From Clostridia bacterium (GTDB lineage Bacteria > Bacillota > Clostridia > Oscillospirales > Butyricicoccaceae), in contig JAFSZV010000001.1 in the NCBI GenBank assembly GCA_017455565.1, positions 1-37,726 on the forward strand: a DNA stretch of 37,726 nt, read 5' to 3'. Under the pieces are notes generated by a model, which did not search any database, was not told the DNA's origin, and saw only the letters and a program-made list of their open reading frames with translations. Positions 31,621-37,726 of the stretch are shown piece by piece (within the stretch, counting starts at the first letter, position 1; each line of letters begins with the position of its first letter). The translations under genes and the position numbers were made by a program.

Positions 31621-32793
31621 ATGGATTTTGTTTTGAGCAAAGAGCATGAGATGCTTCGTAAAATGTACCGGGAGTTTGCGGAGAACGAAGTCAAGCCTTT
31701 GGCCCAGGAGATCGATGAGGAAGAGCGATTTCCCATGGAGACCGTGAAAAAAATGGCCAGGCTGGGCATGATGGGCACCTATTTCCCCAGAGAATACGGC
31801 GGCGCGGGCGCCGACCCGCTGGCCTACGTCATGTGCGTGGAGGAGCTGGCGAAGGTCTGCGGCACCACCGCGGTCATCGTTTCCGCCCACACATCCCTGT
31901 GCGCCGCCCCCATCTTTGAAAATGGCACCGAGGAGCAGAAGATGAAATATCTGCCCAAGCTGTGCTCCGGCGAGTGGATCGGCGCTTTTGGCCTGACCGA
32001 GCCCGGCGCCGGCACCGACGCCCAGGGCCAGCAGACCACCGCCGTGCTGGAGGGCGACCATTATGTGTTGAACGGCTCGAAGTGCTTTATCACCAACGGC
32101 AATGTGGCCGACGTCTTTATCATCATCGCCGTTACCGGCACCGCCACCGACAAGCGCGGCCGCAAGGTCAAGGAGATCTCTGCCTTTATCGTGGAGAGGA
32201 CCTTCCCCGGCTTCTCGCAGGGCAAGCATGAGAAGAAAATGGGCATCCGCGGCTCCTCGACCTGCGACCTGATCTTCGAAGACTGCATCGTTCCCAAGGA
32301 GAACCTGCTGGGCAAGGTCGGCGACGGCTTCAAGATCGCCATGAAGACTCTGGACGGCGGACGTATCGGTATCGCCGCTCAGGCGCTGGGCCTAGGCGAG
32401 GGCGCCGTGGAAGAGGCCATCAAGTATACCAGGGAGCGCGTCCAGTTCGGTAAGCGCATCAGCCAGTTCCAGAACACCCAGTTCCAGCTGGCCGATATGC
32501 ACACCCGCATGCAGGCCGCCCAGTATCTGGTCTATGCCGCCGCAATGAAGAAGGAGGAGCACGCCAGAAACAGCAAGGTCTCTTACAGCATGGATGCCGC
32601 CATGGCCAAGCTCTTTGCCGCTGAAGCCGCTTCCGACGTCACCCGCCGCGCCGTCCAGCTCTTTGGCGGCTACGGCTATACCCGTGAATATCCCGTGGAG
32701 CGCATGATGCGCGACGCGAAGATCACCGAGATCTACGAGGGAACCTCGGAAGTCCAGAAAATGGTCATTGCCAGCAATCTCGGTGTGAAATAA
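31621..32793 (+). CDS. bcd: butyryl-CoA dehydrogenase (short-chain acyl-CoA dehydrogenase)
   Basis: Bcd reduces crotonyl-CoA to butyryl-CoA using FAD and electrons from EtfAB. The 390-aa protein has the family patterns AFGLTEPGAGTDA and RGSSTCDLIFEDC. The catalytic base is E373 in EIYEGTSE. In clostridia the Bcd-EtfAB complex couples this reduction to ferredoxin reduction (flavin-based electron bifurcation). Whether this one bifurcates is inferred from the directly following etfB-etfA. The start at 31621 follows AGGAGGGTAATT. A longer frame to 31594 would cover the hairpin and is rejected. Confidence 0.95.
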   Translation: MDFVLSKEHEMLRKMYREFAENEVKPLAQEIDEEERFPMETVKKMARLGMMGTYFPREYGGAGADPLAYVMCVEELAKVCGTTAVIVSAHTSLCAAPIFENGTEEQKMKYLPKLCSGEWIGAFGLTEPGAGTDAQGQQTTAVLEGDHYVLNGSKCFITNGNVADVFIIIAVTGTATDKRGRKVKEISAFIVERTFPGFSQGKHEKKMGIRGSSTCDLIFEDCIVPKENLLGKVGDGFKIAMKTLDGGRIGIAAQALGLGEGAVEEAIKYTRERVQFGKRISQFQNTQFQLADMHTRMQAAQYLVYAAAMKKEEHARNSKVSYSMDAAMAKLFAAEAASDVTRRAVQLFGGYGYTREYPVERMMRDAKITEIYEGTSEVQKMVIASNLGVK

Positions 32794-32811
32794 GCAGGAG
32801 GTAAGTAAACT

Positions 32812-33612
32812 ATGAAAATCATTGTTTGTGTCAAGCAGGTTCCGGATACCTCCGGTAAGGTGGCTGTCAATCCCGACGGCACCCTGAATCGCGCATCCAT
32901 GCAGACCATCACCAATCCCGACGATAAAAACGCCATTGAAGCCGCTCTGAAGCTGAAGGATGAGACCGGCTGCCGCGTCACCGCCGTCACCATGGGCCCG
33001 CCCCCCGCAGAGGGCATGCTCCGCGAGCTGATCGCCATGGGCTGCGACGACGCCGTCCTGATTTCCGGCCGTGAGTTTGGCGGCTCGGACACCTTCGCCA
33101 CATCCCAAATCATCGCCGCCGGCATCAACGCCATCGGACTTGAGCAGGACGATATCGTCTTCTGCGGCCGTCAGGCCATCGACGGCGACACCGCTCAGGT
33201 GGGCCCCCAGATCGCCGAGAAGCTGAACATTCCACAGGTTTCCTATGTTGCCGACATAAAGAAAGAGGGCAACGAGATCGTCGTCAAGCGTATGCTGGAA
33301 GACGGCTATATGACCGTCAAGGTCCAGACCCCCTGTCTGCTCACCTGCATCAAGGAGCTTAATGAACCCCGTTACATGAGCGTCGGCGGCATCGTGGATG
33401 CTTACAGCAAGCCCATGCAGGTTTTTGACTATCCCCGTCTGAAGGACGACCCCCTGATCGAGGCCGACACCATTGGTCTGGCCGGCTCTCCCACCAACAT
33501 TCTGACCTCCTTTACGCCTCCCCAGAAGGGCGCAGGCATGATGCTGGAAGGCGCGGACAGAGCCGCGTGCGAAAAGCTGGCGGATATCCTCGTCGGCAAG
33601 CACATCATTTGA
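32812..33612 (+). CDS. etfB: electron transfer flavoprotein beta subunit
   Basis: EtfB forms a dimer with EtfA and carries electrons from NADH to Bcd. The 266-aa protein begins MKIIVCVKQVPDTSGKV and has the conserved CGRQAIDGDTAQVGPQIAE stretch (near 122-140) and NEPRYMS. In bifurcating Etf the beta subunit binds the FAD that splits NADH electrons between crotonyl-CoA and ferredoxin. Gene order bcd-etfB-etfA and length fit the clostridial bifurcating group. AGGAGG precedes the ATG. The spacing to etfA is 19 bases. Confidence 0.95.
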   Translation: MKIIVCVKQVPDTSGKVAVNPDGTLNRASMQTITNPDDKNAIEAALKLKDETGCRVTAVTMGPPPAEGMLRELIAMGCDDAVLISGREFGGSDTFATSQIIAAGINAIGLEQDDIVFCGRQAIDGDTAQVGPQIAEKLNIPQVSYVADIKKEGNEIVVKRMLEDGYMTVKVQTPCLLTCIKELNEPRYMSVGGIVDAYSKPMQVFDYPRLKDDPLIEADTIGLAGSPTNILTSFTPPQKGAGMMLEGADRAACEKLADILVGKHII

Positions 33613-33631
33613 TGGAAAGGAGATTACAGGA

Positions 33632-34768
33632 ATGTCTGAGTTCAAAAATACCGTTTTGGAAGAATTCAAAGATGTGTGGGTCTTCTGCGAGCAGCGCCAG
33701 GGCGTGCTGATGCCCACCGACTTCGAGCTGATTTCCGAAGGACGCAAGCTGGCCGACGAGCTGGGCGTCCGTCTGTACGGCCTGCTGCTGGGCGACAAGG
33801 TCGAGGGGCTGGCGCGCGAGCTGGCCGGTTACGGCGCCGACGAGATCATCGTTTGCGAGCATCCCCTGCTGAAGGATTATACCACCGACGCTTACGCCAA
33901 GGTCATCTGCGACATGGTGGTGGAGCGCAAGCCAGAGGCCCTGCTGGTGGGCGCCACCAACATCGGCCGCGATCTGGCGCCCCGCTGCGCCGCCCGCCTG
34001 CACACGGGCTTGTGCGCCGACTGCACCCATCTAGATGTGGATATGGGCATTTATAAAGACTTTTTGCGGGAGGCTTCCACCCTGCCCGAAGAGAAGATCG
34101 CCGGTCTGGGAAGCGCCATTGTGCTGGGAAAGCCCCACGATGTATCCCGCGACCTGAAGATGACCCGTCCTGCCTTCGGCGGCCACCTGATGGCTTCCAT
34201 CATCTGTCCCCGCTTCCGTCCCTGTATGGCCACTGTGCGTCCCGGCGTTATGAAGAAAGCGCCCTTCGATCAGAAGCGCGCCGACAGCGCCGTCATCTCC
34301 AAGCCCGCGGTCAGGCTGGCCGCATCCGACATCCGCACCCAGGTGCTGGAGACCGTCAAGGAGGCCCGCAAGCTGGTTGACCTGACCGGCGCCGAGGTCA
34401 TCGTTTCCGTAGGCCGCGGCATTTCCAAGGACATTCAGGGCGGCATCAAGCTGGCTGAAGAGTTGGCCGACGTTCTGCACGGCGTCGTGGGCTCTTCCCG
34501 CGCCTGCGTCGACGCCGGATGGATCACCGCCGACCATCAGGTGGGCCAGACCGGAAAGACCGTCCGTCCCCGCGTGTATATCGCCCTGGGCATCTCCGGC
34601 GCCATCCAGCATCAGGCCGGCATGTCCGACTCCGAGTGCATCATCGCCGTCAACAAGAACGAGAACGCCCCCATCTTCGAGATCGCCGATTACGGCATCG
34701 TGGGCGACCTGTTCAAGGTGACGCCGATGCTGATCGAAGAGTTCAAAAAGGCCATGGAGAACAAATAA
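33632..34768 (+). CDS. etfA: electron transfer flavoprotein alpha subunit
   Basis: The 378-aa EtfA has an N-terminal domain similar to EtfB and the C-terminal FAD-binding domain with the family signature. That signature runs through GSSRACVDAGW, QVGQTGKTV, YIALGISGAIQHQAGM and NKNENAPIFEIADYGIVGD. Its extended N-terminus (over 30 residues before the Rossmann-like part) is typical of anaerobe EtfA. It shuttles electrons within the Bcd-Etf complex at the cytoplasm. GAAAGGAG precedes the ATG. A hairpin after the stop likely ends the operon, although the LD-carboxypeptidase gene follows closely. Confidence 0.95.
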   Translation: MSEFKNTVLEEFKDVWVFCEQRQGVLMPTDFELISEGRKLADELGVRLYGLLLGDKVEGLARELAGYGADEIIVCEHPLLKDYTTDAYAKVICDMVVERKPEALLVGATNIGRDLAPRCAARLHTGLCADCTHLDVDMGIYKDFLREASTLPEEKIAGLGSAIVLGKPHDVSRDLKMTRPAFGGHLMASIICPRFRPCMATVRPGVMKKAPFDQKRADSAVISKPAVRLAASDIRTQVLETVKEARKLVDLTGAEVIVSVGRGISKDIQGGIKLAEELADVLHGVVGSSRACVDAGWITADHQVGQTGKTVRPRVYIALGISGAIQHQAGMSDSECIIAVNKNENAPIFEIADYGIVGDLFKVTPMLIEEFKKAMENK

Positions 34769-34783
34769 GATCCGTAAGACCCG

Positions 34784-34814
34784 ATTGGGGGGCCCGCGCA
34801 GGCTCCCCAATTTC
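34784..34814 (+). terminator. hairpin terminator after etfA
   Basis: ATTGGGGGGCC (34784-34794) pairs with GGCTCCCCAAT (34801-34811) over 11 bp with one G-T pair and a 6-base loop. Only TTTC follows, so some read-through into the next gene is likely. Confidence 0.6.
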
Positions 34815-34830
34815 GATAAGGAGGACAAGT

Positions 34831-35754
34831 ATGATCCGACCCAAACCCCTTAAACCCGGTGACCGGCTGGCCGTGCTCTGTGGCTCCAGCCCCACCAGCC
34901 TGACATCCGAGGAGCTGGCGGCCAACGTCCGTGCGCTCGATCTGGAGCCGGTGATCTATCCCAGCGCCACGGCGAAACACGGCTATCTTTCCGGAAATGA
35001 CGCCGTCCGCGCCGCAGACATCAACGCCGCCTTTGCCGACGACAGCATTAAGGGCATCGTCGCCACCCGGGGCGGCTACGGCTTCCACCGCATCCTGCCG
35101 CTGTTGGACTGGAAAACCATTAAAAAGCACCCCAAATTTTTCGGCGGCTACAGCGACGTCACCGCCATGATCTGCGCCCTTAACAAGCTTTGCGGCATGG
35201 AGGCCTATCACATGCCCATGGTGGGCGCCTGGGGCACGCCGGACAGGGATCCGCTGGACGAGTTCAGCATGGATTTCGTCAAGGCCATGCTCTTCGGCCA
35301 GACCATTGATTACGAGAATCCGGCGGATTATCCCCGGCAGACGCTGGTGGGCGGAAAAGCCAAAGGCCGTCTGTGCGGCGGCAATCTTACTCTGATGGCC
35401 GCCTCGCTGGGCACGCCCTACGAGATCGACACCCGGGGAAAGATCCTGTTCATCGAAGAGATCCGGGAGCCGCCTTATAAGATCGACGGCATGTTGACCA
35501 ATCTCCGCAACGCCGGCAAGCTGGACGACGCCGACGGCATCCTGCTGGGCGCCTTTACCGGCTGCGAGGAAAGGGAAGAGCCCAAAACAGGGCTGCAGCT
35601 TCCGCAGGTCTTTGAGGAACTGATCGCCCCCGCCGGAAAGCCCACCATCATGGACGTCCGCTGCGGGCACTGCACCCCCACGCTGTCGCTGCCCATGGGC
35701 CGCCTTTTCCGCATGGACGCGGGCGTGTGCAGCTTTGAACCGGTGCGGGAATAG
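34831..35754 (+). CDS. LD-carboxypeptidase (peptidase S66 family)
   Basis: S66 enzymes cut the terminal D-alanine from muropeptide tetrapeptides during wall recycling. Some members instead give microcin C immunity. The 307-aa protein has all three catalytic residues: nucleophile S108 in GGYSDVTA, E209 in FIEEIREPPYKIDGML, and H280 in RCGHCTPTLSLPMG. The start at 34831 follows AAGGAGG. The frame is open back into etfA but only as a shadow. It has no signal peptide, so it acts in the cytoplasm on recycled wall peptides. It is the last gene before a strong terminator. Confidence 0.93.
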   Translation: MIRPKPLKPGDRLAVLCGSSPTSLTSEELAANVRALDLEPVIYPSATAKHGYLSGNDAVRAADINAAFADDSIKGIVATRGGYGFHRILPLLDWKTIKKHPKFFGGYSDVTAMICALNKLCGMEAYHMPMVGAWGTPDRDPLDEFSMDFVKAMLFGQTIDYENPADYPRQTLVGGKAKGRLCGGNLTLMAASLGTPYEIDTRGKILFIEEIREPPYKIDGMLTNLRNAGKLDDADGILLGAFTGCEEREEPKTGLQLPQVFEELIAPAGKPTIMDVRCGHCTPTLSLPMGRLFRMDAGVCSFEPVRE

Positions 35755-35778
35755 GATCATTTTCTCAAAAGACCCGCT

Positions 35779-35820
35779 GGAAGGAGGCGCTTCGTAAGGA
35801 AGTGCCTCCTTCCGGCTTTT
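35779..35820 (+). terminator. rho-independent terminator after the LD-carboxypeptidase gene
   Basis: A 15-bp stem (35779-35793 with 35799-35813, one G-T pair) has a 5-base loop and GGCTTTT after it. From 35821 to 35930 there is AT-rich DNA with no gene. Confidence 0.85.
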
Positions 35821-35930
35821 GCAGGTACGTTTTTGGATTGTTGTCTCTATTGATTCTTCTACTTGCCAACAAACAGCGAAATCTTACTGACAGCAGGAAA
35901 ATATAAAATTCAATTGATATGATCGGTCTG

Positions 35931-35959
35931 TTGCCTTTTCGGTTTTCGTGCAGTATAAT
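35931..35959 (+). promoter_or_regulatory. promoter of the XRE-TPR regulator
   Basis: TTGCCT (35931-35936) and TATAAT (35954-35959) are separated by 17 bases. The leader is short (about 25 bases) with GAGGAGG before the start. Confidence 0.82.
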
Positions 35960-35989
35960 CATCTGCAGAAACACAGAGGAGGCGGGCAC

Positions 35990-37060
35990 ATGAAGATGAT
36001 GCTGGCAGAGAACATCCGCGCCTTCCGCAAAGAGCGATCGCTGACCCAGGAGCAGCTTGCCCAGGCTTTAGGGGTGACGGCAGGCGCGGTATATAAGTGG
36101 GAGGCAAAGATGTCGATCCCGGAGCTGGAGCTGATCGTTTCGATGGCTGATTTTTTCGATACCTCCGTGGATGTTTTGCTGGGCTATGAGATGAAGGACA
36201 ACCGCCTGGAAGCGACGGTAAAACGGCTGCGGGAATACCGCCGCCAAAAGGACTTGGAGGGGCTTGCGGAGGCGGAGAAGGCGCTCAAGAAGTATCCGCA
36301 CTCCTTTCAGATCGTCTCCCAGAGCGCCGCGCTGTATAGTGCGTTTGGCTATGACAGCGGGGACAAGGCCCTGTTTCACCGCGCGCTGGAGCTTCTGGAG
36401 CAGTCCCGTCTGCTGCTGAGCCAAAACGAAGATCCGCAGATCAGTGAGCAGACGATCTACGGAAGGATCGCGCAAACCTATCTGGGGCTGGACGAAACGG
36501 ACAAGGCCATCGAGCTTTGGAAAGCCCATAACGCAGACGGGGTGTACAGCCCCCGGATCGGTCATATCCTGGCCCAAAACGATCGGGTTGAGGAGGCGGC
36601 GCCGTTTCTGTCGGAGGCCCTTGCAAAGCTGCTGTCCGATCTGGTCAGCACGATCATCGGCTATATGAACGTCTACCTGAAGCGCGGAGATCACGCTTCC
36701 GCACAGGCGATCCTGAGTTGGGGGATCGAGCTCTTTCAGGGGCTGCGAAAAGCGGACAAGCCAAATTACTTCGACAAAGTCTGCGCTGTTTTTCTCGCCG
36801 CGCTTGCCGCTTCGCAGTTCCTGTCAGGGAAGCGTGACGAGGCCCGTGAGACCTTGATCAAAGCCAAGGAGCTTGCCGCATTCTTTGACGCTTCTCCCAG
36901 CTATGACGAAAGCGATATCCGCTTTATCACCCGCATTGAGGGCGCCAGCGCCCACGATGACTTGGGGGCGACGGCCATGGACGGTGTGCGCAACGCGGTA
37001 AGCCAATTTGACAATGAGGCATTTGCCGCTCTTTGGAGAGAAATAGCCGAAGAAGAATAA
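35990..37060 (+). CDS. XRE-family regulator with C-terminal TPR-like repeats
   Basis: The 356-aa protein has a helix-turn-helix of the Xre/Cro type in residues about 5-60 (LTQEQLAQALGVTAGAVYKWE, cut here for length, then IPELELIVSMADFFDTSVDVLLGYE). The rest is helical with TPR-like repeats (DKALFHRALELLEQSR, DKAIELWKAHN, DEARETLIKAKELAAFF). Such proteins often sense small peptides (Rgg/PlcR-like) but may also be plain transcription factors. The ATG at 35990 has GAGGAGG upstream. A start at 35948 would lie before the -10 box. It precedes a small membrane protein and an ABC exporter on the same strand, a layout that suggests a regulator of that pair. Confidence 0.85.
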   Translation: MKMMLAENIRAFRKERSLTQEQLAQALGVTAGAVYKWEAKMSIPELELIVSMADFFDTSVDVLLGYEMKDNRLEATVKRLREYRRQKDLEGLAEAEKALKKYPHSFQIVSQSAALYSAFGYDSGDKALFHRALELLEQSRLLLSQNEDPQISEQTIYGRIAQTYLGLDETDKAIELWKAHNADGVYSPRIGHILAQNDRVEEAAPFLSEALAKLLSDLVSTIIGYMNVYLKRGDHASAQAILSWGIELFQGLRKADKPNYFDKVCAVFLAALAASQFLSGKRDEARETLIKAKELAAFFDASPSYDESDIRFITRIEGASAHDDLGATAMDGVRNAVSQFDNEAFAALWREIAEEE

Positions 37061-37116
37061 CGGCACCAAGACCTGGATATGTGAAAACGAGATTCTGTTT
37101 TTTGGAGGGAAATACA

Positions 37117-37287
37117 ATGGAAGACGAGAAGAAAACCGTTGTGAAAAAAACCGTAAAATCCGGCATTACCTTTGGCAGCGCCCTGGCCATGGTCATCAGC
37201 TATACCGCGTGGCATTCCATCGGCTGGGCCATTTTCCACGGCCTGCTCAGCTGGGCCTACGTGCTGTACTACATCATCCGCTACTGA
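37117..37287 (+). CDS. small conserved membrane protein (paralogue of the one at 2510)
   Basis: This 56-aa protein has a charged start (MEDEKKTVVKKTVKSG) and a hydrophobic rest with AWHSIGWAIFHGLLSW and the end YYIIRY. Aligned with the 64-aa protein at 2510-2704, from VKKTVKSG on nearly every residue is equal or similar (for example ALAMVISYTAWHS against ALAMIISYSAWHS). Function is unknown. One or two membrane segments are likely. The start is fixed by GGAGGG nine bases upstream. A frame open to 37033 is inside the preceding gene. It lies between an XRE-TPR regulator and an ABC exporter and is probably cotranscribed with one or both. Confidence 0.82.
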   Translation: MEDEKKTVVKKTVKSGITFGSALAMVISYTAWHSIGWAIFHGLLSWAYVLYYIIRY

Positions 37288-37311
37288 TGAGCCATGCAGG
37301 AGGGATATCCG

Positions 37312-37726
37312 ATGACGAAAAAAGAGATCCAGGCGCTGCGGCGCCCGTTTGTAAAAGAATTGTTCCGAAACAACAAGTTCAATCTCGTGATAACCGTGCT
37401 CGCGGCGTTTCTCACAGCGGTGTCGGAGCTCGTGATCTCATGGACGATCAAGGGAATCTCCGATCTGATCTCCGGCGATACCACGATCCGTTTCGGCACA
37501 CTGCTGTTCATCGCGGGCATCGGCTTTGCGCTGATGCTGATCGCCTGGGCGCTCGACCGGACGTTCCTCTCCAGATTCCGTGCCAGGGCGATGCAGCAAT
37601 ACCGCAAATATGTCTTTGACCGGCTGCTGGAAAAGGGTATTCAGGCCTTCTCCGGCGAGAATAGCGCGCGCTATCTCTCCGCCCTGTCCAACGATGCGAA
37701 CACCATCGAGCAGGACTACGTCCGGA
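37312..37726 (+). CDS. ABC exporter, transmembrane domain (3' end outside the window)
   Basis: The frame from ATG 37312 stays open to the window end, giving the first 138 residues. It begins MTKKEIQALRRPFVKELFRNN in part, then two membrane helices (FNLVITVLAAFLTAVSELVI and LLFIAGIGFALMLIAWAL). The cytoplasmic pattern RFRARAMQQYRKYVFDRLLEKG follows, with SGENSARYLSALSNDANTIEQDYV. That is typical of type I ABC exporters with a fused ATPase, as in lipid, drug or peptide exporters. CAGGAGGG lies before the ATG, 25 bases after the small membrane gene. The ATP-binding domain would lie beyond the edge, so substrate and completeness are unknown. Confidence 0.85.
   Translation, partial: MTKKEIQALRRPFVKELFRNNKFNLVITVLAAFLTAVSELVISWTIKGISDLISGDTTIRFGTLLFIAGIGFALMLIAWALDRTFLSRFRARAMQQYRKYVFDRLLEKGIQAFSGENSARYLSALSNDANTIEQDYVR

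Overview
The window looks like chromosome from a GC-rich, low-oxygen-adapted Clostridia (Firmicutes) member, most likely an Oscillospiraceae-type gut butyrate producer. Four things point there: a complete butyryl-CoA pathway with electron-transfer flavoproteins, a WalRK-type two-component system with WalH, WalI and WalJ, a glmS ribozyme, and Gram-positive Shine-Dalgarno sequences and sigma-A promoters. Taxonomy is inferred from gene content only. No rRNA, tRNA or CRISPR array was seen.

Left part (1-7105, plus strand): a hairpin cluster with tandem terminators precedes ruvA-ruvB (Holliday junction branch migration). Then come a 2H phosphoesterase, a 64-aa membrane protein, glmM, a glmS ribozyme and glmS (amino-sugar supply for the cell wall), and an APH(3')-like kinase. 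A strong hairpin terminator separates them from a minus-strand block (7116-12748). That block holds an EamA transporter, an Asp/Glu racemase, a MoxR / DUF58 / DUF4129 membrane operon with overlapping genes, and a 2[4Fe-4S] ferredoxin with its own promoter.

Middle (13153-27957, plus strand): gltX, glnS, a cysteine desulfurase and thiI (tRNA charging and 4-thiouridine or thiamine sulfur transfer), then cinA and a NUDIX hydrolase. Next is the cell-wall stress locus walR-walK-walH-walI, murA, walJ and rlmH, in which murA, with its own promoter, sits inside the conserved wal order.

Right part (28239-35754): the butyrate module thl, crt, hbd, bcd, etfB, etfA, followed by an LD-carboxypeptidase. 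Strong promoters precede thl and crt, and a perfect 24-bp palindrome lies just after the crt promoter. Between crt and hbd there is a non-coding element of about 294 bp. It has 23-bp complementary ends and is flanked by an 8-bp direct repeat, which makes it a MITE-like insertion or a structured RNA. Without it, crt and hbd would be only about 52 bp apart, normal operon spacing. This is the most unusual item in the window.

The right edge (35990-37726) has an XRE-TPR regulator, a 56-aa membrane protein that is a clear paralogue of the 64-aa protein at 2510, and the start of an ABC exporter cut by the window end.
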